Shown here: in pieces, positions 34,788 through 46,550 of the stretch | Position numbering within the stretch: position 1 is the first letter of the stretch | How the letters are laid out: the number at the start of each line of letters is the position of its first letter | Origin: Phallusia mammillata | Lineage: Eukaryota > Chordata > Ascidiacea > Phlebobranchia > Ascidiidae | DNA: 64,000 bases | Assembly: GCA_003260075.1 (NCBI GenBank) | Contig: QLIY01000516.1 | Location: forward strand, 1-64,000 | Direction: 5' to 3' | Made by a program: the position numbers and the translations under genes | Notes under the pieces: model-generated | What the model was told of the DNA's origin: nothing | Database searches by the model: none | Seen by the model: only the letters and a program-made list of their open reading frames with translations

Positions 34788-37700
34788 ATGTCAGACTCGC
34801 CTGGACCTGGTGGTGACGCCGACAACGTGAATGGGGAAAAGATTTCAAGGTTGCGACCTGCGGAAGAGGACAGTGGCATTGATGCAGTTCCAGCAAAAGC
34901 TGTAAAAATTGATGAAAGTGATGAAGTTGTAGCTTTAGATGAAGATGAATATGATGAAGAGGAAGAAGAAGACCCAGAAGGAGGTTAGTAGTTTATATTT
35001 TGAAAGTTAAGGGTTATAAATGCTGATTATTACTATTATTAGGTTGCTGATTTACTATTTGTCATTTCTAAAATTAAGCTTGTTTTTAAGTTCAAGGGAG
35101 TGTTTTTGAAGTGTGTGAAATTCTGTTTTTAATTTTCTTTTATGTTGTAAAGTCACTTTGAAAAACAATTAATGTTAAAAAAACGCATTGAAAAAATATT
35201 AGCAAATATGTTTCCAAATTTCCAGGTGTTTATTCACTAATTAATTCAAAAACTAAGTTTTGTCACTTGAAACTCAAATCTAACTTGTTGTTTTCATACT
35301 CAATTAGAAACACTTGTCTAAAAATAAATATTTTTCAAGTTTTAAGCAATAAACACTAAAAATACAAAATATCTGATAAAATGATATTTTAGATTTAGAG
35401 CTTGATGGGGAAGATGAAGAAGAAGATGGGGATTTGGATGCTGTAAATGAGGAAAATATATTCGATGAGACTGGGGAATGTATGTCGTTTAAATTGGGCC
35501 TATATTGTAATCATGAATGAGGCTAAATGTCATTGTTAAATTTGTTTATATTCACAGCATCAACAGACATGGATGAATTTATTCAAGCAAACCTTGCATA
35601 CATTGAGGATTGCCAAACTGACATAGATTCACTCAACCAAAAGGCCAATGATGAAATTTTAAAAGTTGAACAAAAGTACAACAAACTGCGACAGCCTGTT
35701 TACACTCGCAGAAATAATTACATTGAGAGGATACCACATTTCTGGGCTTCAGTTGTATCCTTATTGTTACCATAACTTTCATTTGTTATATTGTCCCATT
35801 TTTAACATTTTTACTTCGACAAGTTGCAATTATGATCATGTTTTTTCAAATTTTCTAGTTTAAAAATGTTTTTATTCTTAACTCAAGATTAAAAATTGTT
35901 AAAGTTTACCCAACATCCACAGTTGAAACGTGTGTTGACCAAAGAAGATATCAGATGTTTAAGATATTGCACTCATTTACAGGTATATATAACATGGACA
36001 TTTGATCACTATCTATATTTTACTAAGTTTGCTAACTTTTGCAGATTGATGATTTCGAAGATACTCGTTCAGGCTACAGCATCAAATTCCGCTTTGCAGA
36101 AAACCCCTGGTTTAGTAATACCACCATTACCAAAGAGTATCATATGCCATGGAATGGTTAGTACAGTATCATATACCTTAAATTAACAAATATGTGCCTG
36201 ATATTTGCTTCAAGATAAAGGTTACTTAAAAAGGTATATTTCTTTCAGATTCCCCATCTTGCTATTGCACTGCAATTGAATGGAAGCCAGGACATAATTT
36301 GACCAAAAAGCCGTCAAGTTTTTTCAGCTGGTTTTGTGCACAGGAAGATGCATCTTCTGATGATATTGCAGAGGTATGACAGACTACATCATTTTTTTGC
36401 AGAGGTTATTATGGTATCCTATTGCTTATTACAGATTATTCGTGAGGAACTGTGGCCCAGTCCCCTGCAAAACTACACAGGGAAGGAACTGGTAGTAGAC
36501 AGTGGATCAGAAGATGAAAGGTTGGTACTTGGTACCAATTAGTTTATGTACTTAGTGTAAGCTTGGGCTGGTTTGCAGAGGCCTGTGGTTCAAGGTCTCA
36601 ACTTTAACTCCTAGTATTATTAGAATGGCGCTTATAAAAATTTTCTGGCTCAAACTTAAATATGGTAAATATATCAACTGTGACTCCTTGAAGTCTGGTT
36701 TGTTGAGTGAAAAATATCGACAACAACTTTCCAATGCACCCCGGTTAAAACACAAAATCATTCTCATGTGTTTACTGTTACATTAATGCATAACTTGGGC
36801 CTATTTCTAGATCTGTCACTACTGAAGGTTAAATTCTTATTGCATTCATAAGGATACTTGATATTGCACTATCTAACTGAAAGAGAACTCAAAATTCAAA
36901 CTGCCAACTCCCTTTGATTTTGACTCTGCAATTTCGGTTTGAGTGGGGGGGGGGTGATCTGTCACTACTGAAGGGTAAATTCTTATTGCATTCATAAGGA
37001 TACTTGACATTGCACTATCTAACTAAAAGAGAACTCAAAATTCAACCCGCCAAACTGCCAACTCCCTTTGATTTTGACTCTGCAATTTCGGTTTGAGTAC
37101 TAATACACATATACTTTTTAGTGATGAGGGATCCACAACTCAAGATGAAGGACCTGTGTACATTGCTGATGATGCTCCTGAGTATATCAGCAGTGATGAA
37201 GATGAAGAAGAATGGAAAACAAGAAGGGTTCAAGGTGAAATATCCTGTATATCAACATGGTTGTGCTTTTTAATTGAATAATTATCAGAATAGCTCATGG
37301 TCATGTCTTTTTGTCAAGGCAAAGAAGTTCCAGGTGGAAGCAGCAAAGATGACTTCTTCATTATTGATGATGAAGGTAATTTTGGACTCATGCAACCTAA
37401 ACCTATTTTTATCCTGCAACGCACTTCTTTTCATTTAAGTTCAAATGTAGTACACACTATCGCTTGTTTACTTAACACACAGATGATGGAGATTTTGAAG
37501 AGGGATTAGAGGAAGACGTTGTTGGCAACGAGGATAATTTAGGGTACGATGACGTCATCGACGGTGACTCGGCAGATTTTGATGGCGAAGGAAATGATGA
37601 CGTGGTGGTTGAAGACCAAATCGACATAACCTCAAAGGACAGTGTGGGTGACGGCGTCGATTTAACGAAAAACAATCCGGGCGAATTGATCACCGAACAG

Positions 37701-38272
37701 GGTGAAAGCAATGACGTTGACACTAATGTTTCGTCATCGCGCGATTCAACGTCACTGAAAAGCGCTGACGTCGAACAAGTTATGACATCATCGGACCAAG
37801 CATCTCCCAGCAAAAACGGTACCACGGAGGAAATGGCGAATACTGGTAAGTCGGTTCTAATTTTAATATTGTTTGATTGGTAGATTTATCAAAGAGGTTT
37901 CCAACCTTTATCGACGAATTCCTCACTTAACCATTTAAAACCATTTCGTATCTCTGCAATAGACTACATAGTAGATGCTAACCCATACAAAGATCATTTA
38001 AAATTAGTCTTTTTCAAGATTATATTCCCAAAGCTAAAATGTCTATTTACAAACCACATGTACAAATTAAAGGCTATCCCATTTGGGAACCACTGAATTA
38101 CAATTTCACCTTTTGTATGCTGAAATTAGCATTACTTGAGTTTACAAGCAAAAAGGCTGCAGTTTGCACATATAGGTTGTACGATAAATTTTGCCATGAC
38201 CACAAACTGTTTTGAACTATCTCGCTTTCATTTTCAGGCAATGAAGCAGTCCCATTATCCGAAGACACCTGA
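34788..38272 (+). CDS. SET: SET/TAF-I-type nucleosome assembly protein with long acidic tail (complete)
   Basis: NAP-family histone chaperone; SET/I2PP2A binds histones, inhibits PP2A and masks histone acetylation sites. Eleven exons: 34788-34983, 35393-35479, 35558-35754, 35905-35982, 36045-36156, 36249-36373, 36435-36520, 37122-37234, 37319-37375, 37483-37845, 38238-38272. They sum to 1449 nt, 482 residues. An acidic N terminus (1-94) precedes the dimerisation helix with LNQKANDEILKVEQKYNKLR (about 125-145). The core follows: IPHFWASVFTQHPQ, FEDTRSGYSIKFRFAENPWF, and FFSWF before ELWPSPLQNY. All match SET/TSPY proteins. Vertebrate SET is about 280-290 residues with a 50-residue acidic tail. 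Here about 190 residues follow the core, Asp/Glu/Ser-rich, with YISSDEDEEEW. A TSPYL2-like identity is possible. The acceptor of exon 4 has a weak pyrimidine tract. AATAAA is at 38508-38513. Confidence 0.9.
36810..37099. repeat. Direct repeat of about 135-145 bp around G-run 36945-36954 in SET intron
   Basis: The block from GATCTGTCACTACTGAAG to TTTCGGTTTGAGT occurs on both sides of the run with a few substitutions and one short insertion. It is an unmerged contig end and no coding sequence is affected. Confidence 0.8.
37889..38094. mobile_element. Possible hAT-like MITE in last SET intron
   Basis: The right end, reverse complemented, reads CAGTGGTTCCCAAATGGGAT, a typical hAT end. The left end AGAGGTTTCCAACC is only loosely matching and I found no clear target duplication. 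Element type is plausible, borders uncertain. Confidence 0.35.
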
Positions 38273-41200
38273 CCAGCGCTGATGACGTCACGAGGAGGAA
38301 CGTGACGTCGTAATAATGAACTGCAGTCAGCATCGCAACGCGAACAAATGGTTATCAAACGTTTACACATTTTTGCAGACGCCCTCCGCGCCAGACCTGC
38401 TCTGTGGCCCCACCAGTCGGTTTGTAAATAACGGTTGAAGCGCCTCGTTTGTTTTCTCTTTCTATGTTGCGTGGCCGGAATGTGTCGCCACAAAATGAAA
38501 TGTTTGTAATAAATGTCTCGTCTCTGTTACCTACAAAGGCTGGAAATCAAAGCAAGAAAACTCAACTAAATTTAAAGACTATAATTGCAACTACTTCCAT
38601 GTTTAAGTACCTTTTCAAGATTAGCTCCTAGCCGATGCTACGGCAATGTTGTCAAAAACATTCCGTTTACTCCAGAAACGGACTACATGTAATGTACAAA
38701 CATTTTGCAACCATTTGAAGATGGTTAAATTTATTTTGTACCTGAATTGATTGATGAAGTAAAACCAGGCATCAGGCTTTAGTCGAAATAACATACTGTA
38801 CTATCAATGCTACACTGACAACAAAACCCTAAATGCGAAACAAATTAGATACCTTTTTTAAATCCCGCAATTCGTAACTTCTCAAAATATTCATTTACGA
38901 CAAACAAAAATTCAATCAGCCCGAAAGCGTCTTCGCGTAGTAAACTAAGGATTGCTTTCTGCGTCAAAGACCCCTTTTTACCACACGAAAGCGAATTGTA
39001 TTTGTCAACAACGAAAAGATGGGTTATGATAGTATAGCACATGCAAAACGGTGGCTGACAAAAAAGTTAGTTTCTGGATTATGACATACACCGTAAAAAA
39101 ATTCAGGACGTAAATCGACGAACAGAAAAGTTCCACTCCGAGTAACGCACGTGCACTTTCAGTTATTCGCCGCCACACGCAAGCACAACACGACCCCAGG
39201 GCGCTTGTAGTCTTCCCGCGCAAATGCATGCATTGGTCGCGGAAATCCCGACAAACACCCAGGGGTAAAACGCAAAACACGGTAAGCTACGGTTTTCTCC
39301 CATCCTGGCTAAAAAAGCAGCAATTACGAATGCATAAGTGAGACGACGAAAATATATATATTTATATATTGTGAATAAATAAAGGATTCGCGCCGCAATA
39401 AAAAGAACAAAAAGCCTATTTATTGCACAGGAAATGAACAATGAACGACCGGTAGGGGATTCTGGTGTAGCAGCTAGTGGGTAAGGTTGTTTTTTGAAAA
39501 GAACTGAAGGATCCATAAAAACAAAATTTGATTTTTTTTACAACGGAAAGGGGCGGTTGCCCGGTTGTCATGGAAAAGCGGTTGCGTAGCGACGGTGCGC
39601 GGACACAAAAGCTATTTACAAACCGATCTTCCGTAAATCGGATACCATTGCTGATTTCTATGTAAACGATTTGAGAAAGAGACTCGTACGCTATAAACAA
39701 GGGTAGGACTAGGCCTATTTTGAGGTGGAACATAGAGCAATACGGGGGTTCCCGTCACAAATGGGAGGCTGTATAAAAGAAAAGGACAAAAAAGCTGGTA
39801 CAAATTGCAGAGGCCCTCGGAAGAAGCATATGTTTGTATTTTTTCGGATTTCGTTTTAAAGTGGACGTTCCTACACTGCTACGCATTGCACTGTTTAGCT
39901 CTTGATGGCTCTTTGCGATCGGGCAGTAGATTGTGAATATTAGCGCGCAATAAACGTATGAATATAGACGACGACACACGATATGGGAAGTCTTGCATGA
40001 TATCGAAAGAAGGTGGTGTTCGTAGAAATGTTAGAAAAAGTTGCGGCCCGTTTGTTATAGAAAATGTAGAAAACTATGCATAAGATGTGGTATACAGCTG
40101 TACTACTGCTACTGACTAATTACTGTGTGCAAGGCGGCAGACAAGTTACGCGCAGATACACTTATATAAGAGATACACGGCACACCAAAGTGATGACGAG
40201 ACATTGCATAAGTCCAGGCCTACACTACTATACTCCAGGGCGAGCGGAGAAAAAGACCACCCAACGCCCGTTTATAAGTTATAGGTAATACCGATGTACT
40301 AGATTAAAGATGAATTTTGAATTTTTTGGGGTCGGTTTTGTTTTGTGAAAAAAAGCTGTAACAAAGTAGAGCGTGCAGCTGGGGTCAAAAATCGCAGCCA
40401 TTTTCTGTTTCTGTTAAATAAAAGCTAAAAAATGCTATGTATAGCCACGGCGGCAAAAAAATAAGGACGCGATCAAAAGAATAAAAATTACTACTTGGAC
40501 AAAAACAAGGAGAAAATTCCTCAAGCTTGAAAAAAACTAAAGAAAAAACTGAACACAGGGTGGCGCTAGAATTCCACAAAAATACACACACCAGGATACA
40601 AAAATGATATAAAACAAAAACTTTTCCTCTAAAGAAACCGTATAAAAATAATCGCTACGTTATAATAAACGATGAAAAAGTAGTAAAATTGTCCCGAACG
40701 CGCCGGTATCCGTCATTCGTCAGCGTTCTCTCAGAGTTGACACAGTGACTTGTGAGAGAATATGGGTTACAAGCAAGAAATATAGAGAGGGGTGCAGAGC
40801 TTGGAAATGCATTGCACAGGCCGAAACAGGAAAATAACAGTAGGACTGAACATAAGAAATCTTTTTTTTTGTCGACAAATGTGCGCTTTTTTGTCGTTTC
40901 AAAAAAACTAAATGTCTATAAATTCCAGTCGAATAGAAAAAGCGGTGGAACTGAAAGTTTGCACAGTAGAACGCAAATGAATAGAGGATTATGTACAAGA
41001 CGTTTCGATGCGTCTAAACCTAGGGCCAACTAAGTATTGAAGGGTCATACACGCCACTGTATTAAAAACAGGTGTGTAAACTTACGTCAGCATATGACGT
41101 CACCAATATTAGGGGATGGAACATGGGCATTTTAGGCTAGAATGTGAGTTAACGTCAAGTGAAGTCAGATGTATCGAAATATGAAACTTCTGCATTTTTT

Positions 41201-42006
41201 CGGTCGGTTCAGAAGACGAATTTGGCGTAAAATTGCCCGGCATACGGTGCGATGATACTTATAGCAAAAAGTCGCTGGTTTCCACTTGAAAAAAAAGGGG
41301 GAGTCTTACAAAAGAATGAAGTAAAAATGAAGAAAATACATCGCGCTGCTATAGGGACCGCAAAGCGGTAAGCAAATCCGTACAACTTGAAAACGGGTCA
41401 TTGGCAAGATTTAGTTTTTCATACAATGATAGAGCAAGGCCGCTGCCGTATTACGCTCGAGCCACGCGCATGTGCAGAACAGATTTTGGATAACAATAAT
41501 CCAACAAACCGAAAACTCGCGTTAAGAATCTGTTTAAACGATTGCAACAAAAAATTCACTGTAAAAGAGCTACACAATCTTGCAAAATTATAAAAAAAAC
41601 TAAAATTTAAAACCTCAAACACCAAAAATAAGAAAACTACACATTGTGACGTCACGAGTCAGTGCGCATGCGTGGGCCCGAGGTAACGCGCTTTGGCGGG
41701 ATGCCGGTAAATCGGGTTCTACAAAGAGATAATGCACCAGGGATGTAGAGTGTACAAAACGATGAGAATATTGTTAATATGGCAGAATGCTGACAAATAG
41801 CAGTAAAAGAGGGTGGTAGTTCACAGGCATGCGGGTGTGAGAATCACGGCGTGATTCTGATCATATGATTGCCCGCATGTCGATTCGGTGAATGATTTAT
41901 CGTTTCAAAAAATAACTCAAGTGATCAAGGTAAATCAGGGACATTAGGTATTGGTGGAACTCAAAAGTTTGATCTATTATTAGGAGTGGTTCGTGGGAAG
42001 CTTGTT
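38273..42006. other. Convergent 3' region between SET and CPEB
   Basis: The plus-strand poly(A) hexamer of SET is at 38508-38513. On the minus strand AATAAA at 39419-39424 could end the CPEB transcript, giving a 3' UTR of about 2.6 kb. Within it minus-strand TTTTAT motifs occur at 39515-39520, 39773-39778 and elsewhere. No further gene is recognised. Confidence 0.5.
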
Positions 42007-45000
42007 TTACCAACGGAAAGTCATGGATCTTGATGCGCGGTCTGCTCCTTCCTTCACCAAAGGCTTGTGAAATTCCTTTCCGGGACGCGAGTGAATTGTG
42101 GCCCAGCAGTTTTCGCAATAATACTGCAACATGATATAATGTTATACAAACGATTAATTATAGACATTTACAAGGAATGTAGATGTTTGTCTAGCTATTT
42201 GTTTGCAACTCTTGGTACTTATACATTTTTTGTTGAATAACGCATGCTTTCTAGAAGGGGGGGGGGGTGAGTGAATTGTGGCCCAGCAGTTTTCGCAATA
42301 ATACTGTAACATGATATAATGTTATACAAACGATTAATTATGGACATTTACAAGGAATGTAGATGTTTGTCTAGCTATTTGTTTGCAAATCTTGGTACTT
42401 ATACATTTTTTGTTGAATAACGCATGCTTTCTAGAAGTTTCTCTAATACCAAAACACAGTTCTTACCATAAAGGCTTTAACTTTTTTTCCTGATCAGTTT
42501 CTTCACTGTTTTCTAATTCTTTCTGAACACATCTGTCCTCATTTTTCACTTATAAGATGAGTTATTTGAACAGTTACGAAACGTATAGTCATAAGAGTCT
42601 GTTTTTCACTACTACTTTTCTTCGTTTCTCTGTTACTTTCTTCTATTCCTTTATCTTCCTTTTTACATTACCTACTCTTCCTTTTTAGCATTGTGCAGGG
42701 AACTTGTCGGTTATCAACACAAAGGTTCAACCCCAAAAAAGTACAACAAATCGTACCTGAAGACACGTTACATTTGCACAGAAGAATGGAGCGAATTTTC
42801 CGCCACATCTGGCGCCCTGGCACTCATCACAATGTTGATCATCCAATACATATGGCTTTACTTCCACCTGAGAGGAAAAATAGAGATTAAACACATTTTC
42901 CTAAGCTATCCAAGCCGTAAACTTGACCAGACAGGCTTAACGGAAAAACACACTTACGCACATATTTTTACCAGTATGTGTAATAAAACGGATATGCGTG
43001 TTCCGTTTTACCCAATTGGTTACAAATGTGCTATTTGGTAATATGTTTGTATTATAAATGTCCAGTTTCGACAAATACATACTGTTGCTCTATGTTTGTT
43101 ACAATTTATAAATTTATCCGGTCAGGCAAATAGCTTAGTGTTTAATAGCTCCAAGGAAGGAAATCAAAAGATAAAAGGTAGGCATCTACATTTTATCTAC
43201 GTGCAGCTGAATTTGAAACAGGTAACCGGTTGGTTTCAGTTAACGATGCCATAACTAACATATTAAAGAATTTCCTAACCTCTATACAGCCCTAGTATAA
43301 ACTTCGATATTTTCAATTTGATTACGTAACGCCGTATGCTTCCGTTTCATATTTTGCCTTGCGTCATAGGCTCATGTTATTAGTTGCAAGTGCACCCGCC
43401 AACTGAGATATGCTGTTGGCACCAATATACATCACCATACGTGGGAGAGGTTTCCACATTATCACCCGGAAGTGTGGTACCGACACTTTACTTCCGGGTC
43501 TTAGTTCACACTCAAGGAAGATACCACATTTTAAGGTGTTAACGTTTTTCCACTGACTGATGCGGTTCAAAATCAAAACTTTTAGAAAGTTAGTTGCATT
43601 TTATTTCTGACTTTTTCAGCAATTATTCACAAGGTATTAGCTTACCAACGCAGAGTGATATGCGGGCCTGCAAATTGGACCCTAACCCGATTTAAAAAAC
43701 AAACAAAGCCTGATTAAGGCCCAAAAGTTTGTAAAACTGATGTGGAGGGTGAAATTAGGTCCGAACTAAGTCCGTTTTTTTTTTAATTTAAGCACGAACC
43801 CGGCCTTACTTGTGACAGTTTTTGGTAAAGCTACATTTCAAGTCCGTGTCTAGTGTTTCTGATTACTATCTTCGTCAAAATTTGCAAATTTATTGGTTAA
43901 CAAACGACTTCGAAAGGCAATAGCTAATTGTACGTTATTTCATGGAAATTTACCAATATGCAATCGATGTTTATTTTTTATTGTTTTTTCTTTCTGTGTG
44001 GCACGTTTCTTATTTCCATATCCTTACTCACCCGCTTGTCGATGTCGCCGTGCTGTAACTGCACAAACCGTGCGCTGATAGCAGCTATGTAGCTCTGCTG
44101 GTTGGAGAAAGCGACACGACCAGCTCCCTTCGGATATTTCAACTCCGGGTCCACGTCGATTCCAGCATAGCAAACTCCGCCATACAAACGGTCCATGATC
44201 ATTGCGAGCTCAACTAGAAAAATATATTAAACGTTTAAAACAGAAAATCGAAAGGGTTGATTTTGTTCTAATGCCAATATAAATACACTATGGCAGTTTT
44301 TGAAATAAGCATTCAATTACAGTTACATTTTTTGAAGCACTTCACAGTATATATGACATACAGCCACAAATGCCTGGGTCCTTACATTTTCTGCCTTTTG
44401 CCAAAAAAGGCAAAGGGCAAATTATGGAACTGAGTAACTGTTTTATGATAATTTTTGTACGAAGCTTACTTCATACCAACTAAAAAACTAAATGGGGTAA
44501 TGTTCCTACAGTGTGAAAAAATATGTAAAAAACAAAGCATCAATAATTTAGCAAACGGGGAAATTCGGCCATGGTTCAGTCACATCTACAAAACAGCCAC
44601 AATCCACCGGTCTTACTTGCTCTCAGTGGTCTTGGCACGCCGCCAACAAAAATGGTTTTCCTCGGGTCTAGAGGTTGCGAACCATCCAACACAAAATCGC
44701 TGTCAGAAAGATTCCATGGCCGGATTTGCACCTGTGTGTGAAAACACAAGACCAGTTATAAACACTTGTTTTGAGTCTGCCCAAGGGTACAATGTCCAAC
44801 CAGACTAGAGACCAAAACACGATACAATGTACGCTCAATATTAGTTAATTACCAGAAATCAATATTTGTTCTTAATTCTACATACGGCCTAATATGTCCT
44901 GCGGTAAGCTCTACATCTTAAATGGCATTGTTAATATTATAATCAATTTAAGAACGGTAATCACATTTGATCAGCTTATACAAGTTTGTTATGTAGAATA

Positions 45001-46479
45001 GAATAAGCAAAGTAGAAAGCAACATGTCATCGGATCATAAAATGATCATCAAACATTAAATCTGTGTTTGCAATCATGACTATGGTATGCAAACTTTGGC
45101 AACGGCTATTAAACAGTCCGCAATGCCGTGCGTTTGAGCAGCTACTAGCAAAACCAAGCCGCGTTCGTGACTGGTCGTCGCAAGATATTCTAATCAAACG
45201 TGAACGGCCACATTGTGCATTAACGGCTGTCACGAGACAGTCTAACTTTGCCACTGAGCATACGCCATGATTTAAGGCACGTGGTCGTGCATTTAAAAAC
45301 AATTCTGTGGCATTTGATAGCGTTAATTTTTTGCAATCAAGCCAAATGGTGTCGTATGACCGAGTGCATTGTGGGATATCGCCAGGAAGGAAATCGTCAC
45401 TTCCGGGTGGATCGAGCGCGGGATCAAGGAAGATATATTGTCACAATGACGTCATTTTGGTAGGAAGCTCTGGTTAAAGTTATTGCATTCGAGAAAAGGA
45501 CGCGATTAAGGTCAAACTGTATAGGCTAACGCGAACAAAGAGGAAGTGTTATTAACATGGCTAATAAAAATCATTTTCATTAAATTTTAGAATTCGGACC
45601 TATGGCAATGACAAGGCTTCTTATTTGTCAGAAAACCATCAGCTATACAGGTTTTGGAAACTTAATACGAGTTGCAATAAATAGCAGTTATCTGACACAG
45701 GCAAACCCATAACAATTCCCCTCCTAAATAGTAAAGTGTAATTTACAAATATACCATACAAAGTACAATTTTTTACTTTATGGTACTAACAACATTAGCA
45801 AGTTTGGACGCGGCCATGTTTTTTCCAGAGCCAACGCCCAAGCCTAGGCGACCTCACCGACCCGGATTTTCGCCGTGCGTCAGTTTTCCGTCAGACATAT
45901 ATTCCTGTTTCGATCGGTGTACGTAGAAGCATCGCCTTGTATCGTGGCACAGAGGCAGGACCACCTGTTGCCATCAAATATTTATACCCGACGACGTTGG
46001 TTACGAGGGCAAGAAAAATTCGCACGGCACAACACACAAATAAGGGAAAGCACGCCGGTAAACGCACAACCGCAGGTTTTTGGCACCGTTCCAACCTGAC
46101 TGATGTCAAGGCATGACGTTTAACCGACAACTTAACCAAGAGCGATAGTTTAATTCCATTGACGAAGGTTACTGGCTAGTGTTACGAGTAGACATGAAAC
46201 ACCATGTTGGTGATGATATTGAATATCGGTCAAAGACAGAATTATGCTATTGTAAGCAACGGTACTCGTAAATACGGTATAGCTACGGCGCTTTTTGTCA
46301 TTATCGACCAGTTGTGCCCTACCTCTTTTTTAACTCATCTTTACAAAGCAAAAATAGGTCTAAAATCAAAAAGCATATTTCAGTGCTGAAGTCAGCGTTT
46401 TAATTCACCAAATTCATAAGGCTGGCCACCACTAAATTGCTACAATCGTATAATGTCTTTATATAGGTAACGTGTATAT

Positions 46480-46550
<71 letters not shown>

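Noticed and set aside
37472..37825. 117-residue minus-strand serine-rich frame
   Set aside because: It is the reverse shadow of the acidic SET exon 37483-37845.
42691..43041. 116-residue plus-strand frame
   Set aside because: It is antisense to the CPEB zinc-binding exon 42867-42757, which matches the conserved protein.
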